This document shows, piece by piece, positions 14,102 to 25,440 of a stretch of 64,000 nucleotides of DNA (the first letter of the stretch is position 1; every line of letters begins with the position of its first letter). The DNA lies in NCBI GenBank assembly GCA_034509495.1, contig CM067504.1, positions 7,266,256 through 7,330,255 on the forward strand, in the 5' to 3' direction. The position numbers were made by a program, and so were the translations under genes. The notes under the pieces are model-generated. The model made no database searches and had not been told where the DNA came from. It worked only from the letters and a program-made list of their open reading frames with translations. The stretch comes from Acestrorhynchus altus (taxonomy: Eukaryota > Chordata > Actinopteri > Characiformes > Acestrorhynchidae).

Positions 14102-16432
14102 CTAACACCCCTAGTCATTTTATAGAAAGGCGCTACACAAACAGCATAACATTAACAAAATTTGCTACCATTAATCACGGCCAAGAGTGAAACACTGCTC
14201 TTGCAACATTTGGACACTGACTATGGCCCTGGTCCAAAATCGTTAGCACACCTTTTTGTTTAGATTCTCTGGAACAATATTTTTATAAGTCATACGCTAT
14301 CAAATGACAAAAACAACTAACAGACTGTGTTTCTGCTTCATGTTCCAGTAATTGAGCTGCTGTAGCTACGTCTGTACCCTGTTTGCTGCAGTAATTCTTC
14401 TGGGAGAGCTTTGCACTAGACTTTGTGACATTGCTGTGAAAATCTGATTGGAAATCTAGCCAGAAGAGCATGTGTGAGGTCAGGTATTGAATTTGCATGA
14501 TCCATTCTGATTTACATCCATGACTCCAACTCATCTCAAAGGTATAGGAGGCAGCTCCATCAGTGTTTGGAGGCTTCATACCCCTCTAGCTGATGAAAAG
14601 CATTGGGCATAATTACCTTAGATTCATGTGATGCTACAGAGCATTACATTCTACTGACAATGTTTCTTTGGAGATTAGCCAAAGCTGAATTAATTAATGA
14701 GACAGAACTAAAAACGTGTACAGTTGTAACCATTATTAATCTAATTATTAAGATTTGCAAAATCACTGATCAACCATAACATTACAACCACCTCCTTGTT
14801 TCTACTCTCACTATCCATTTAATCAGCTCATCTTACCATACACTAGCACTTTGCAGTTGTATAATTACAGACTAGTCCACCTGTTTCTCTGCATACATTT
14901 TATCTTCCCTTCATCCTGTTCTTCATTGGTCAGGACCCCACAGGACCACCACAGAGCAGGTATGATGTGGTGGTGGGTTATTCGCAGCACTGCACTGACA
15001 GTGACACAGTGGTGGGTTGAACTGGTATGAGTGAATCAGACAAAGCAATGCTACTAGAGTGTTGACCACTCACTGTTCACTCTATTAGAAACTCCAGTGT
15101 ATTTGTTCAACCTTGTAGATGTAAAATCAGAGACAGAAGCTCATCTGTTTCATCTTGTATGTGTACGACCAGTTAATAGTGGAGAGATGGATATGTTGAG
15201 ATAAGTTCTTGTTTAATGAACTCTAAAGTGCAGTGTATAACCGTGTGGAGGTGGATGGGTTTGGGGGTGACTGTTGGGTTGGTAGGTCATATGAAACTGA
15301 CCACAGACCACCACTATGTGTCCTCTGCCTTTCTTAGACCACTAAGGATGAATAAAGAACTTTAATGAGCTATGATCTTTCATTATACAGCTGACTGAAG
15401 ACCACAGGCTATTTCTTACATCTCTTAAAATTTCTCACTAGAGCCAAATCTCTCTCAAACCACATACTGCAAACAGCTCCCCAGCATCACACTGTCACAG
15501 GAGACTTCCAACCACTGCAAACCACTGCAAACTACAGATCACAACCATTGACTAAGTCAGACAGCTGCAGACCACATCATTCAACTACAAACGTCTCTCA
15601 CAAAAAACAGGGCTCGACCTCTGGACCACACCACTGTGGATCTGTACTGCATTACTAAATGAACCGTTAAGGTAGAGAGACACACTGACCGTTTTCTCAG
15701 TTCCTCCTGCATCTCAGCTGAAGACGGCTTGGCTGGTCCTGTAAAACATCCAATGAGCATTCATTAAATGAAAAGTGCCCAGACATGGCATTGGTTTTAC
15801 ATTTAAAACTGAAAATTGCAGAGCATTTGTCATATTGTTACATTCATATTGTTACAATCAAAACATGTAACTGTGTTCCTAACAAATCATAAGAATGTGT
15901 CCAGTTCAGACAGTTGGGGAGATTAACCAATCCGTTAATTATAATATACTGCGATGATGAGGTGGTGGGGTGACACCCTTCTGGAATTCAGGCTGATCTG
16001 GAGCCCAGTGAGGACCCACTGAGGGAGACTAGAGGAGACTCATAGGGAGGAAAACACAGACACTGATCACAGGACTTGAGAGAGAGAATGTGCAGGGCTA
16101 AGTAGCCCCTCATTTTAAGGCAGGTGCCTGTAGCAGCCCAGTGAGGAGCCCAGTGAGGAGCCCAGTCAGGAAGGGCATGTTTTGTTTTATATCATTTTAT
16201 ATCATCAGCTTTGTCCTTTCTCAGTTGCCATTTAGGAGAACAATCCAGTGGTCCAAGGGTGAACCAGCACTGGCAAACAGTCAAAGAGTTTATCAAGCCA
16301 GCGAACTGCAATATGCTTGCTGTCTGGGACATCCCAAAGGTGTTTTACTGAATTTAGATCTAGTGACTGGGAAGGCCACTGAAGACCTCTAAACTCATTG
16401 TCATGTTCTTTATACCAGTTTGAGATTAATTT

Positions 16433-16479
<47 letters not shown>

Positions 16480-19400
16480 ATGCTGGAAGTAGTCATCAGA
16501 ACATGAGTAAATTGTTGGCCTGAAAGGACACACATCGCCAGCAACAACATTCAAATAAGTTGAGGTATTCAAGCAATGACTGACTATTATTAATGGGCCT
16601 AAAATGTATCACGAAAATATTACCCAGGCCATAACATCACTTACTCCAGCTGGACTGTAAACACCTGGCAGGTTGAGTTTATATATTCAAGCTATTAACA
16701 CTAAATTCTAAGCTTAGCAAGTGCCTAACATATCAAAAGATTTATTATTATTATTATTATTATTAGGATTTTTCTGTGTTATGCAGCTTTGATACATATC
16801 AGTTTTACAAAAGACATTTCCTTATAAGAGAGATAAATAACACAATTGAAAGTGCAAAACCACACAGGGTGGAATGCAAGAGAACAGTAGATGTGATAGT
16901 TAGTACCTGGATCAGGTTTCTGGCTGTCTGGCTTTGGGGGTGGTGACTTTTGTGTAGATTCACGCATTCTCTGGAGGACATCACCGGACAACTGAGAACA
17001 CAGACATACAGTCAAATCACTGCTTAGACACTAATTTGTCAAAACGCTAGCCATATGCCTATAGATACAGTCATTCTGCTCTGATAACAGAACCCTCATA
17101 TAGCCTGTGACACCACAAACCCAGTTACATGGCAAATCCTTGTGGCTAATTGATAACAGTTCAGGTAAATGCAGACCATCTGCAAAGAAACTAGTACACA
17201 TCAAAAACCTCCTTCAGATTTTTTTATATTAAAATATGAGACATATCCGACATTACTTTCTACTTATCTGTCCTTTTTATATTCTATTCCAGTGTTTATC
17301 AACACTGGTCCTGGAGTCACCCCTGTCCTGCATGATTTTATGATTTCCCTATATTAACACAACACAACTCTGAAGAGCTTCATAATGAGCTGATTAGTTG
17401 AATCAGGTGTGCTGTGAGCAGTGAAAGCTCTAAAATACGCAGGGCAGGGGTGCCTCTAGATCCAGGGTTAAGAAACATTGTTTAATTCGATTTAAACAGA
17501 AATTTTATGACATGAACTGTATTAACTCTAACTGATTTAACAGTGATCAATTCCAATTCCAACTTCACTAAAATTCTTTATTTTTTCAACAAAAATGTAT
17601 CGTCATTTGGCCAACACTGTCCACACATACAGTCCACAAACAAAGCGAGCTGTGAAAACTGCTCAGGTGAAAGCACTGTTATTGTGACCTCAGTAAAACA
17701 ACACAAATGCCAATGCCAAGCCAATGCTCTGCAAACACCCAGCCCTGCTGTACATTCATGAGTCTTTATGTTACTGTTGCAGTTAAAACAGGGATAATGG
17801 GGGACAAATCATCAAATCAAACTGGACTGCAATGACAGTTAAGTGGAAAAATCATAGATACACATACCTAAATGTAGCATTTGGATCAGCCAGAGATTCA
17901 ATAACATCTCTACCCGACTGCATTCAGTACCATTACAGAGCAGTAGCTTATGAAAGGCACTGTCCAGAACAATACTGCTTAAAGAATACTGAATATTAAT
18001 CTCCTGTGATTCTCCAGTTTTATATTAAGCTTTTTTCATTTAACAGTCAATACAAGGGGTTTTAAAAATACAGACTCATAGACTCACTGTGCTGCTCATA
18101 GCGGAATTTGTCCTCCACATTTAACCCATCCACTAGTGAATTCCCACACTAGGGGGCAGTGACCACACATGGTCACTGGGGTGTTAAGTGTCTCACTCAA
18201 AGGCACTTCAGTCATGTCCTGCCAGTTCAAGGAATTAAACCAACAACTTTCCAGTTACAAGACTGGTTCCCTAACCACCGGGCAACCACACTTGAGATTG
18301 CTTTCAGATTGCTTCTGCCCACTGTCTTACACTTGTATTGAAACAGCACATTTTAAGTGAATCAATACTCAGTAGTAACAAAGTTAATTTGGTCGGTGCC
18401 CTTAAGAGTACGGATTTCGATACCCAACCCTACTAGTGGATCTTGCCAAGAGCATTTCTGTTCGTGTCCTTGCTCAAAGCATTTCTGTTCGTGTCCTTGT
18501 GCAAAGTATGTTTCAGGACAGAGAGATTGAGAGAAGTGGAGAAAAGGTCATGTAGAAATGAATTATGACAGACTGCTTGAATAAAACCCCACCAGTGTCA
18601 GACATGGACCAAGGGAGAAGAAATAAAAGAAAACATTGGGAAATGGCCCTTTATGACTTCCACTAAAAGATCATACTTGGGGTATGTGGCAATAAACATG
18701 AACTTAAAACATCAACAGAGAGATCAGTGTTGTTGGGTTTTTTTTTTGGTTTTTTTTTTTAAAAGATATGCGCTTGTAGATTGTAGTGAAGTACTGCCAG
18801 AACTCAGGCCCACATAAGGGGTCAGGCAGCGGTCAGCAGCTGTGCTTCACAACTTGGTATGGCCTGCCAAGATAACTATGAATGCTATCATTAGTTGAAT
18901 CTATAGCACTAAAGTTGGCACTGGGTTCAGACTACAGCCTGGATCAAAATGATACGGGTGGGCCTGTGAGGTGGTAATGAGAGATAGCATGAAGTAAGCT
19001 TAGTGAACTGCAGAAATGAAACATGTTCAGAGTATGGACTATGATTAAAAACGTTCTTCAGCACTGCAACCGTTTTTATACAGTTTAACATTACTGGTTG
19101 ATATACAGTGGTCAGGTTACAACAGCACTGGATCCACATCTAGAAATCCTCCTTATCCAGAAAGGGTCCATATCATGGGAAAAGGTTGTTCCTCACTTTT
19201 AAAAATAGAGTTATGCAGATTGGAAAAACTGTCCTTCAGTTCAAATATCTAAACTAGACTGTTTAATAAAATTTCAATTCATTATTTTTTATAACTTAAA
19301 AGCCCCAATGCATTTAAATACAATTGTTCACACTTGAGTTATAAGAATGTTTCAGGCTAGACAGCTTTTTACACAAGCCATTAAAGTCAGAACAGGGGGG

Positions 19401-22400
19401 CATTTACATATATATTAGTCTTAAAGAAAAAAAAAACACAGATTAAAAAAAATCCATATTTAAGTATTTAAGATGCAAGTCATTCAGAACGGATTAAAAT
19501 TGAAGGCCTCGGTCTATATAAATTTGATAGATTTGCTCACAGTGGTGGGGACAAGAGAGAAAGTGTTGCCTCTAAATGTTTCATCACAGAAAGTTATTTT
19601 AGAAAACATATTAAATTAATATCTGAGGCATAGTTTTCCAAACGTTCATGATAACCTTTTGCCAAAAAATAATAACTGATGGTGGTACAGTGAAGGGTAC
19701 ATTCAAGACAAAATAGTCCACCCAAAAATGTGTTTCCTCTCAAACCCACTTCTATGTTATAATAATCAACATTATATAGCAAACAAAGGTAGGTAGGTTC
19801 ACTGGTGGTTTTGGAGAACAAAGAACATGAATTAGTGCACTGTGGGCATTGTGGCAGCTGGTCCTCACCTCTGACGCAAACAAATCACGTTTGTCTTTAA
19901 AGCACCATTTCACATCAAACTGCTCTTAATGACTGTTTACATCTCATTGACTGGATTATACAGAGGAAATTAATGGAAAACCCCTTTAAAGAAAACTGTG
20001 CACAATTTCAATAATTACACTCTTTGTTTCCTCACTGTCCACGAGCTCTCTGGTCTGCTTGCACACTGAAAAAAAAGTCTGGTGTTTATACTCAGCCTTG
20101 ACTCTATAAATGGGGAAAAAGCAGAAGCTGCAGAACCGGACTGTTCCATCAGGGGGCATTCCTGCTCACGCACAGCTGAAAAATGATGGATGGGATACAA
20201 AAATAAAGATGGCAGAGAAACAGCTGAAGAGGTTTGGAATATCAAAAACTTTCTTTTGGTCTGGAAGTCAGTGTCGTTGCCATAGCAATGTGCGTGCATG
20301 AATTCGGGGGCGGAGCTTCTGAAGGAGTATTGAAGGTAGGGGTGTGGTTTTGGTGCTGAATTCAAAAAGTCAAATATTCAAATAATAAGTTGTTCAACAG
20401 TTGTTTCCTAGAATCGTGCTTATATACGTTTAAAGTAGCATCAACAGCCTGTTAATTCAGAGCTGATAAGATGAAATATGGTTGTGTAAAATTAATCATG
20501 ACTACTTTTTGGTGGATGATCCCACACGTGTGACGGTAAAAAAAAAAAACTTGTGGAAAATATAAATACATTTCAAAAATATATAGCATACTAGACCCTT
20601 AAGCAGCTCTGCAGTGCCTCTGTATGAAGTGTAAGAAACACTTTTTCTTTAATTTGTGAATGTCTGTTCATCAACAGTGTACCTAAATCAAATAACGTTC
20701 TGGATAAATATGAATAATGTAATAAAACAAACATTTGCACTGTACTTATCCCAACATATGCTTCTGATCACCACCACAGTATACTAATCAGTACATTTCT
20801 CATTAAATAACCATGAAGCTGAATGATTTTATATCTCATCAACTCATTATTTTATAGATACTGGGAAATAAATAATTACAAAATAATAATACAATAATAA
20901 CAATATAATGTAAAACTCTTTTAAAAGTGGCCTCAAGAGCCTGTTTAAGTGGAAAAGATAAGGTGGAATTTGGTTGGAACCCTGACCTCATCACAAAAAT
21001 GCACAGTTGCACAAATAGTTGCACCCAGAAGGAAGCGTCAGATTGCAATGCTATTCGGATGGAAGAATAGAAAAAATAGACTAATCTGAGTAATATTTAT
21101 TTATCTACACATACAGAAGTAGAGTCTCTCAGTTTGGCTCAGAATGGAGCTGTAGAGGTTCCTAATGGTGTCCTGTGATAATCCATCCATATGCAGTTTG
21201 AATACTCTCACACAGTTCCTGCAGATTGTGTGGTAGGGGTGGAGTGTTGACAGCATGTCCAATAGCATCCCACACATTTTCAATCAGGCACAGGTCAGGT
21301 GATGCAACTGGCCAAGGTTTAATATCAGTGTGTTCAAGACAAACTCGAAAAGGCAGCAATATGACGAGCGTTGACATGAAATTGCACCATGACACCCGAC
21401 CCTCAGGTGGGAGATGGGTGACAACAATCTGTTGATCTTGGTGCTGACCACCCTACCTCCACACATGGCTTAGTTGGTCGTCTCCTCCAAGACAAAAGCA
21501 AGACTAGTCTCTGAAGATGACCCTCTGCCAATCTGAGAGACTTCATGACAGTCTGGTACGACACCATTGCATTGCAATAAGTTGATTCCTTCTGGATGCA
21601 ACATTTTTTTCTGGCAATGAGTGCACAAAAAATGCTTGTGTGCAAAATCACTAATCAAAATGGAGGCAGCTCTACCTTGGAGGCAGAACAAACGCAACTG
21701 TTGCAGACAATAATCAGTTAAACAGTAGGTAGAGCTTCAGAAATGTGTATCTGCTCCTCAGACCATTGAAAGGTGTGCAAATCACTTTGAGATTCTGCTG
21801 CTTTAAATAAATTCTATCCATACGGTGTTGATTTCTCAGAAAACTGCCTGAAAAACTAGTGAGCTAGCTTTAGGGTAGCATTTCACAACTTCAGTCTTTT
21901 CTTTACTGGATGCCAACACAGAGACAACAACAACACATTTTAAATTTCATTATTAGACAGCAGAAATTGCTGTCGCTCGTGTTCAGTAGCATGAATAAAG
22001 CTGGTTAACATTCAGAAAAATTACTTCTGGAGGGAAAACTAACTGTTGGAGGGTGAAAATGGAGATACAGTATAAAGAATACGGGCTGTGTTCCAACTGA
22101 AAAGTGTGGGAATGGGTGGAATTGATCATCATACTGCAACCAGCCAGCAGAGGTGCTAGACAAGTGGTGGCTTCACTGACCATTGGTCCTGCCTCAGAGG
22201 CAGCACTGCCTTCAGACTCTGTTCTGCCTCAGAAGCAGCATTGTCTCTAGACACTCTCCTGCCTCAGAAACAAGCACTGCCTTTAGACCCCTGTTCTGCC
22301 CCAGAGGCAGCACTGCCTCTAGACCCTGTTCTGCCTCAGAGGCAGCACTGCTTTCAGACCCTGTTCTGCCTCAGAAGCAGACCCTGTTCTGCCTCAGAAG

Positions 22401-22738
22401 CAGCACTGCCTTTAGACCCCTGTTCTGCCCCAGAGGCAGCACTGCCTCCAGACCCAGTTCTGCCCCAGGGGAAGCGCTGCCTCTAGAGCCGTCCTGAGTA
22501 GTGCTTTTACACACGTGCGCGTTGAAATGAGGGAGAGGGCCCTTTAAGAGCCCTTCAGGAGTCTGGAGCTCAGATCGTCTCATTGACTCTTCCAGTAGTG
22601 TGATGAGCAGCAGTACTGACTCTCTCTCAGAACCCAATCTGACTCGGACTTCACCTTCACCCCCTGCAGCACGGTGACGTTGTCTTCCTGGTCCAGCCCG
22701 TAGGACACTTTCCTGCTCGTGCTTTCTCTGCCCCCCAT
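5747..22738 (-). CDS. chchd6: MICOS subunit MIC25 (CHCHD6), first four coding exons; 3' end not in view
   Basis: MIC25 is an inner-membrane-associated subunit of the MICOS complex, which holds mitochondrial crista junctions. Coding exons on the minus strand: 22738-22655 (28 codons), 16991-16907, 15738-15690, 5891-5747. All have AG acceptors and GT donors, and their phases (0, 1, 0, 0) join into one frame of 102 residues. The start is MGGREST, with Gly2 and Ser6 as in N-myristoylated CHCHD3/6 proteins, and the ATG sits in a good context (GGACATGG). Exon 2 carries LSGDVLQRMRE, equivalent to the LSE-N-V-x-RMKE motif of this family. Exons 3-4 give a charged coiled coil (EELRKRFEREQ, then ARLARKEKEAGG). 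The FEREQ stretch and the arrangement fit CHCHD6 better than CHCHD3. The rest of the coiled coil and the CX9C-type CHCH domain are not seen between 1 and 5746, so the gene probably runs off the low-coordinate end. Introns are long and repeat-filled. The family is certain; the choice of CHCHD6 over CHCHD3 is likely. Confidence 0.85.
6450..7385 (+). mobile_element. Tc1-like transposon relic (family B), 5' end present, 3' end lost
   Basis: It starts with the terminal repeat TGCACTATATGGAAGTATTGG. The sequence then follows the layout of a fish Tc1-like transposase gene on the plus strand: stretches reading like CTGGGTTTAGAGAATGCCA (strand-transfer region), TTTGGTGGAGGGGGGATAAT and CTTGTGGAAGCAATTTATGG. 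Frames are broken throughout, so no functional transposase remains. The right terminal repeat is not seen. Confidence 0.65.
7386..9190. other. chchd6 intron, AT-rich, with one MITE-like copy
   Basis: No exon was recognised. A stretch from about 8560 to 8802 resembles the MITE at 45786-46120: both contain GAGATT-TGGATTT and end in TTTTTTGAGA(T/-)GCACTAGTA-like sequence. The remainder shows no gene or structure I can name. Confidence 0.4.
9195..9505 (+). mobile_element. Short nonautonomous derivative of Tc1-like family B
   Basis: Contains CTATGGAGCAGGTGGAACTGC followed by AAAGCCTTCCCAGAAGAGG. These blocks come from the middle and the 3' end of the family-B transposase gene, joined after a large deletion. 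It shares the first block with the element at 62185-62570. Confidence 0.5.
10046..10437. repeat. Imperfect minisatellite, GTTGCTAGGTGG-type
   Basis: Irregular repetition of GTTGCTA(T/A)GGTGTTGCTAGGTG-like units of roughly 12-24 bp, with many substitutions. It abuts the 5' edge of the LINE relic at 10440. Confidence 0.8.
10440..12015 (+). mobile_element. Non-LTR retrotransposon relic (endonuclease start and reverse transcriptase)
   Basis: Plus-strand fragments read GTWNITSLSEL and later EVEWYQIDTVGLTSTQ (the start of an APE endonuclease domain). After an internal deletion come VDLEKAFDLVP, VQVGLRQGCPVTNSV and VEEFKYLRM-type motifs of a reverse transcriptase. Next is a stretch reading like YGHELWVMNERMRSRVQAAE, typical of the C-terminal part of fish LINE-encoded polyproteins. 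Multiple frameshifts and stops make it dead. The family is left open among the Rex/CR1/L2-like lineages. Confidence 0.8.
12923..12991. repeat. (TG)n microsatellite
   Basis: A near-perfect TG tract of about 34 units lying directly against the Tc1-like copy that starts at 12992. Confidence 0.97.
12992..13748 (-). mobile_element. Tc1-like element, family A, internally deleted
   Basis: Both ends carry the family-A terminal motif: ATCTGGAAAGTTTTCAT at the left and GTGAATACTTTCCAGATGCA at the right. A minus-strand fragment encodes the transposase DNA-binding (HTH) region, with RVASIICKWKKFGTTRT and LSDHGRRALDREVTKN. The catalytic domain is deleted (757 bp against about 1.33 kb for the longer copies). 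Confidence 0.85.
14031..14098. repeat. (TA)n microsatellite
   Basis: About 34 TA units, nearly pure. Confidence 0.97.
14768..15115. mobile_element. Fold-back MITE, left part
   Basis: It begins GATCAACCATAACATTACAA, the inverted counterpart of the right end of the element at 51140-51715 (CATAATGTTATGGCTG). Internal blocks GGTCAGGACCCCACAGGACC and CAGACAAAGCAATGCTACT match that element. The right terminal repeat is missing. Confidence 0.6.
16434..16477. repeat. (GT)n microsatellite
   Basis: About 21 GT units in chchd6 intron 2. Confidence 0.95.
17291..17480. mobile_element. Palindromic MITE
   Basis: The left end (CAGTGTTTATCAACACTGGT ... GTCACCCCTGTCCTGC) and the right end (GGCAGGGGTGCCTC ... 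GGTTAAGAAACATTG) are imperfect inverted repeats of about 40 bp around a non-coding centre. It belongs to a type of high-copy element common in fish. Confidence 0.65.
18085..18295 (-). mobile_element. tRNA-derived SINE
   Basis: Read on the minus strand: a tRNA-like head with an A-box-like GTGGTTAGGGAACC and a B-box-like GGTTTAATTCC. It is followed by the family body TTTGAGTGAGACACTTAACA and GCCCCCTAGTGTGGG, and a tail ending in CCGCTATGAGCAGCACAGTG. The same head and body occur in the interrupted copy at 37128-38237. Confidence 0.75.
18361..21095. other. chchd6 intron 1, mostly unassigned
   Basis: No exon, SINE or transposon was recognised between the SINE and the mariner relic. The stretch 20100-20340 is locally richer in CpG and contains an X-box-like GTTGCCATAGCAAT (20276-20289), GGGGGCGGAGC (about 20306) and CTATAAAT (about 20103). 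Whether these act together is unknown. Confidence 0.4.
21100..21700 (-). mobile_element. Tc1/mariner transposase relic
   Basis: Minus-strand fragments end in a recognisable DDE-family block, VASPDLCLIENVWDAIG, followed by a QELCESIQTA-type helix typical of mariner-like transposases. Stops and frameshifts break every frame; no terminal repeats were identified. Confidence 0.7.
22200..22490. repeat. 35-bp minisatellite, about 8 units
   Basis: Units of 35-36 bp of the type CACTGCCTCTAGACCCTG + TTCTGCCTCAGAGGCAG repeat about eight times, with one truncated unit near 22380. It lies in chchd6 intron 1, starting about 165 bp downstream of exon 1. Open frames through it on both strands are products of the periodicity. 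Confidence 0.93.
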
Positions 22739-23072
22739 GTCCTCCGATCTGCAGTCTGATGGACAGCTTTCCGGACGGGTCGGCTTCAGCTACGCGTCGG
22801 CTGTCAGACACCAGGGTCAGTGAGCGGAGACCGCACAGTGTCCTCGATTCGCATAGGCGGATCAAACAATGACTCAAAGCCAATGGCCTGTTCATCCGCA
22901 GTCACATGATGTTCACAGTGCTACCTGGGAAATGTATTGAATAGCGGGGGTCGCTCAAAATGACCACTGAATAAGAGAACAAAGAAAAAACTCGCGTGTT
23001 TACATTAAAACAGAGTCAGAGCCTTACAGCACAAAGAGCGATAATACGCATCACATGGTCAGGCTGGAGTCT
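22739..23072 (-). promoter_or_regulatory. chchd6: Probable chchd6 promoter and 5' UTR
   Basis: The DNA immediately upstream of the chchd6 ATG is the most CpG-rich stretch near the gene (ACGCGTCGGC at about 22792, CGGACGGGTCGG, TTCGCATAGGCG), in contrast to the AT-rich flanks. A CCAAT box is present on the plus strand near 22880. No TATA box is evident, as expected for a housekeeping mitochondrial gene. The exact transcription start cannot be read. A minisatellite made of GC-box-like units abuts it at 23073. Confidence 0.5.
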
Positions 23073-23412
23073 GAGGCTTCCTGCAGCACCGCTCAACACC
23101 AGCGGGGGCGGTGTTATTGAGGCGTCCTGCAGTACCGCTGAACACCAGCGGGGGCGGTGTTATTGAGGCGTCCTGCAGTACCGCTTAACACCAGCGGGGG
23201 CGGTGTTGTTGAGGCGTCCTGCAGTACCGCTTAACACCAGCGGGAGGTGGTGTTATTGAGGCTTCCTGCAGTACCGCTTAACATCAGCGGGAAGTGGTGT
23301 TATTGAGGCTTCCTGTAGTACCGCTTAACACCAATGGGGGCGGTGTTATTGAGGCTTCCTGCAGTACCGGTTAACACCAGTGGGGGTCGGTAAAACTGAG
23401 GCTTCCAGCAGT
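23073..23412. repeat. 46-bp minisatellite with a GC box in each unit
   Basis: Seven full units and one partial one, starting at 23073, 23119, 23165, 23211, 23258, 23305, 23351 and 23398 (period 46-47). Each unit has CTGCAGTACCGCTTAACACC followed by AGCGGGGGCGGTGTT. The core GGGGGCGG is GC-box-like and AACACC/GGTGTT are inverted arms. The array starts 335 bp upstream of the chchd6 ATG; units decay away from the gene. Confidence 0.95.
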
Positions 23413-24835
23413 GGTAACTACTGTATTGAATTATGTAGAGCTCCACAAGTAATAAGATAGAAAATTCAGAGGCCTAAAATCATTCCATCGAATAATAAAA
23501 TGTTACCTCAGTCTAGCAGTCAATTTCTCGAATTTAATAAATAGTTCCCTTAGTTTAGTTAGAAGGAACAATTTATTAAATGGGGAGTTTATTCAATTAG
23601 GAGGGTGCGTCTCCATCTCAAGGGAAAAATAAGGTTGGTTTCTTAATGCCTTACAGCTGCACATTGCACTAGCTGTTCACATGCCAATAAAGTCGTATTG
23701 ATGCCAATATACTAGTGCCATACAAAAAAGTTTTTTCTTCTTAATTTGATAAGCTAAACCGCCATTAGCCATTTGAAGTTTTATTTTAATGTTGATACAA
23801 GCCATCTCCATCTCAAAACCCTGAGGATTAAGAAATTTAATTTTGGCCTAAGATGGTACTCACTTTTTTACCATTAGGAGGATCCTGATGTAATACTGAA
23901 ATGAACAAACAAAAAAAATTATCATCCTTTCTTTAATTTGGAATGAATTTAAAAATAAATGCATAATCATCCAGATCATCGTTCACTGTTAACATCATCA
24001 TGTTCACCTCATGTTCCAACGAAAAACGTTCCTTCAAAGGACTGAGCAGTTTTGATGGTTGGTCATTACGTATTCACAAGCCACAAATACAGTAACATTT
24101 CAGCAATGTCAGACACGATTTTGCCAAAATGAGCCAGTGTTCGGGTGAGGGATGCTGAGGTGCAACGTGCATTTGAGACGACCAACAGGCTACAATACTG
24201 GACTGCAGAAACACTTGTGGTGATCAAAGCTACTTCTATGAAGATGATGCACATTCATGGAAAAATAAATCTTTCATTTATATACTGAATGATAACAGTC
24301 TTATAGTTCATGGAGACAATCCTGGCGTAGTCCTTTACTACTCAGTTCTACTGTTTGAGGGAATGTTCTACTGAATAAAAAGGCCTTTTAATAACTGCCA
24401 AGCAGGGCCTGCATTTCAAACAGCACTGGGTTTTTAAGACCTCTAAGTGTTAAGATTGAGGGCTCAAAGTAATGTTCAGCTTGCTCTGCTGATCTTTGTA
24501 CTTCAACTTACGGAAACGGGTTCAGATGCACCAAGGCAATATTACAGCACAACAAATCAAGGACAAGAGCTCTGTGACATCCAATTAAAAGATCTGAACC
24601 TGCAATATTCTCTTTCAGCTATTATACTACAAAACATACATAGGTGACACTGCCATCACCCATAAATAATAATAATCATCCATATTAACAAACACAAATT
24701 TCAGTTTACAGGGTAGATTCGTAGGCATGACGTTAAGAGTTTAACAATGATTTCAAAGCATCAATCCATTTTTAAATAAAAACAAAATCACATGGAACAC
24801 TGGAAGGTTTAAAACTCATACTCTATATAGATATA
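23413..24835. other. Intergenic, upstream of chchd6 and downstream of tpra1
   Basis: No gene was recognised. The stretch 23510-23600 has TTAATAAATAGTTCCCTTAG, faintly like the half-units of the array at 35372-36172. The remainder is AT-rich and unassigned. Confidence 0.35.
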
Positions 24836-25440
24836 TACAGTCTTAAGCAAATGTTTGGACACCCCTGATCAAATGACACAGAATTCTTGATTTTCTAAGT
24901 TCTTTACACAGCAAATGGATTTTTGTGTAATGTAACATAATTACTATTAATTCCCTGAATAAAATATTTTGAAAAAAATAAAATCTAAAATGTGGCATGT
25001 ACAAAAGTTATGGCACATTTAAAATAAAGTTAAATTTTTTTACCCAATATGTTAATATTTTTTGCTCTAAAAATGTCAGAAAATGCCTTATTTAAGGTTC
25101 TTTGCAGTAAAGAGTTTGTGAACTTAAAAAAAAAAAAAAAAAAAATCAACAAAACTTCATTTCAACAAGGGTGTCCCATCTATACACGCACTCTCACACA
25201 CACACTTTTGGTCAGTAAAACACACTTGTCTTTTTGTATGGAATTTTTTGTAGGAAGAGCATAGGCAAATGGTCTCAGAAAATCCTTCATGACTGCTCAA
25301 TGGGTTGTATGCACCAAACATCACATTATCACATGACTTTCAGCATTGGTATCTGATTTCAGACAGTTTTTCACAGCTATGTGTTTCCCCATTGTTTCTG
25401 GATGCATCCCATAGTGCTTCAGGTTCTCCATTTGTGAAAA
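24836..25440. mobile_element. Tc1-like relic (family E terminal repeat)
   Basis: It starts ACAGTCTTAAGCAAATGTTT, the same terminal motif as at 62046 and 63458. Transposase-like sequence in the reverse direction (GTTTCTGGATGCATCCCATA and neighbours) is heavily decayed. The right boundary is uncertain. Confidence 0.5.

Noticed and set aside
20015..20365. A 116-codon minus-strand frame
   Set aside because: No conserved motif and no matching splice phases with chchd6 exons; kept only as a possible regulatory patch.
22183..22497. A 104-codon frame with a repeated QRQHCLQTLFCLRSS-like peptide
   Set aside because: The periodic peptide comes from the 35-bp minisatellite; both plus-strand frames stay open for the same reason, and the array is in an intron.
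22371..22895. A 174-codon minus-strand frame over chchd6 exon 1
   Set aside because: It is a different frame from the real exon. The family start MGGREST is in the overlapping frame, with a donor at 22654 and phase agreement with exon 2.
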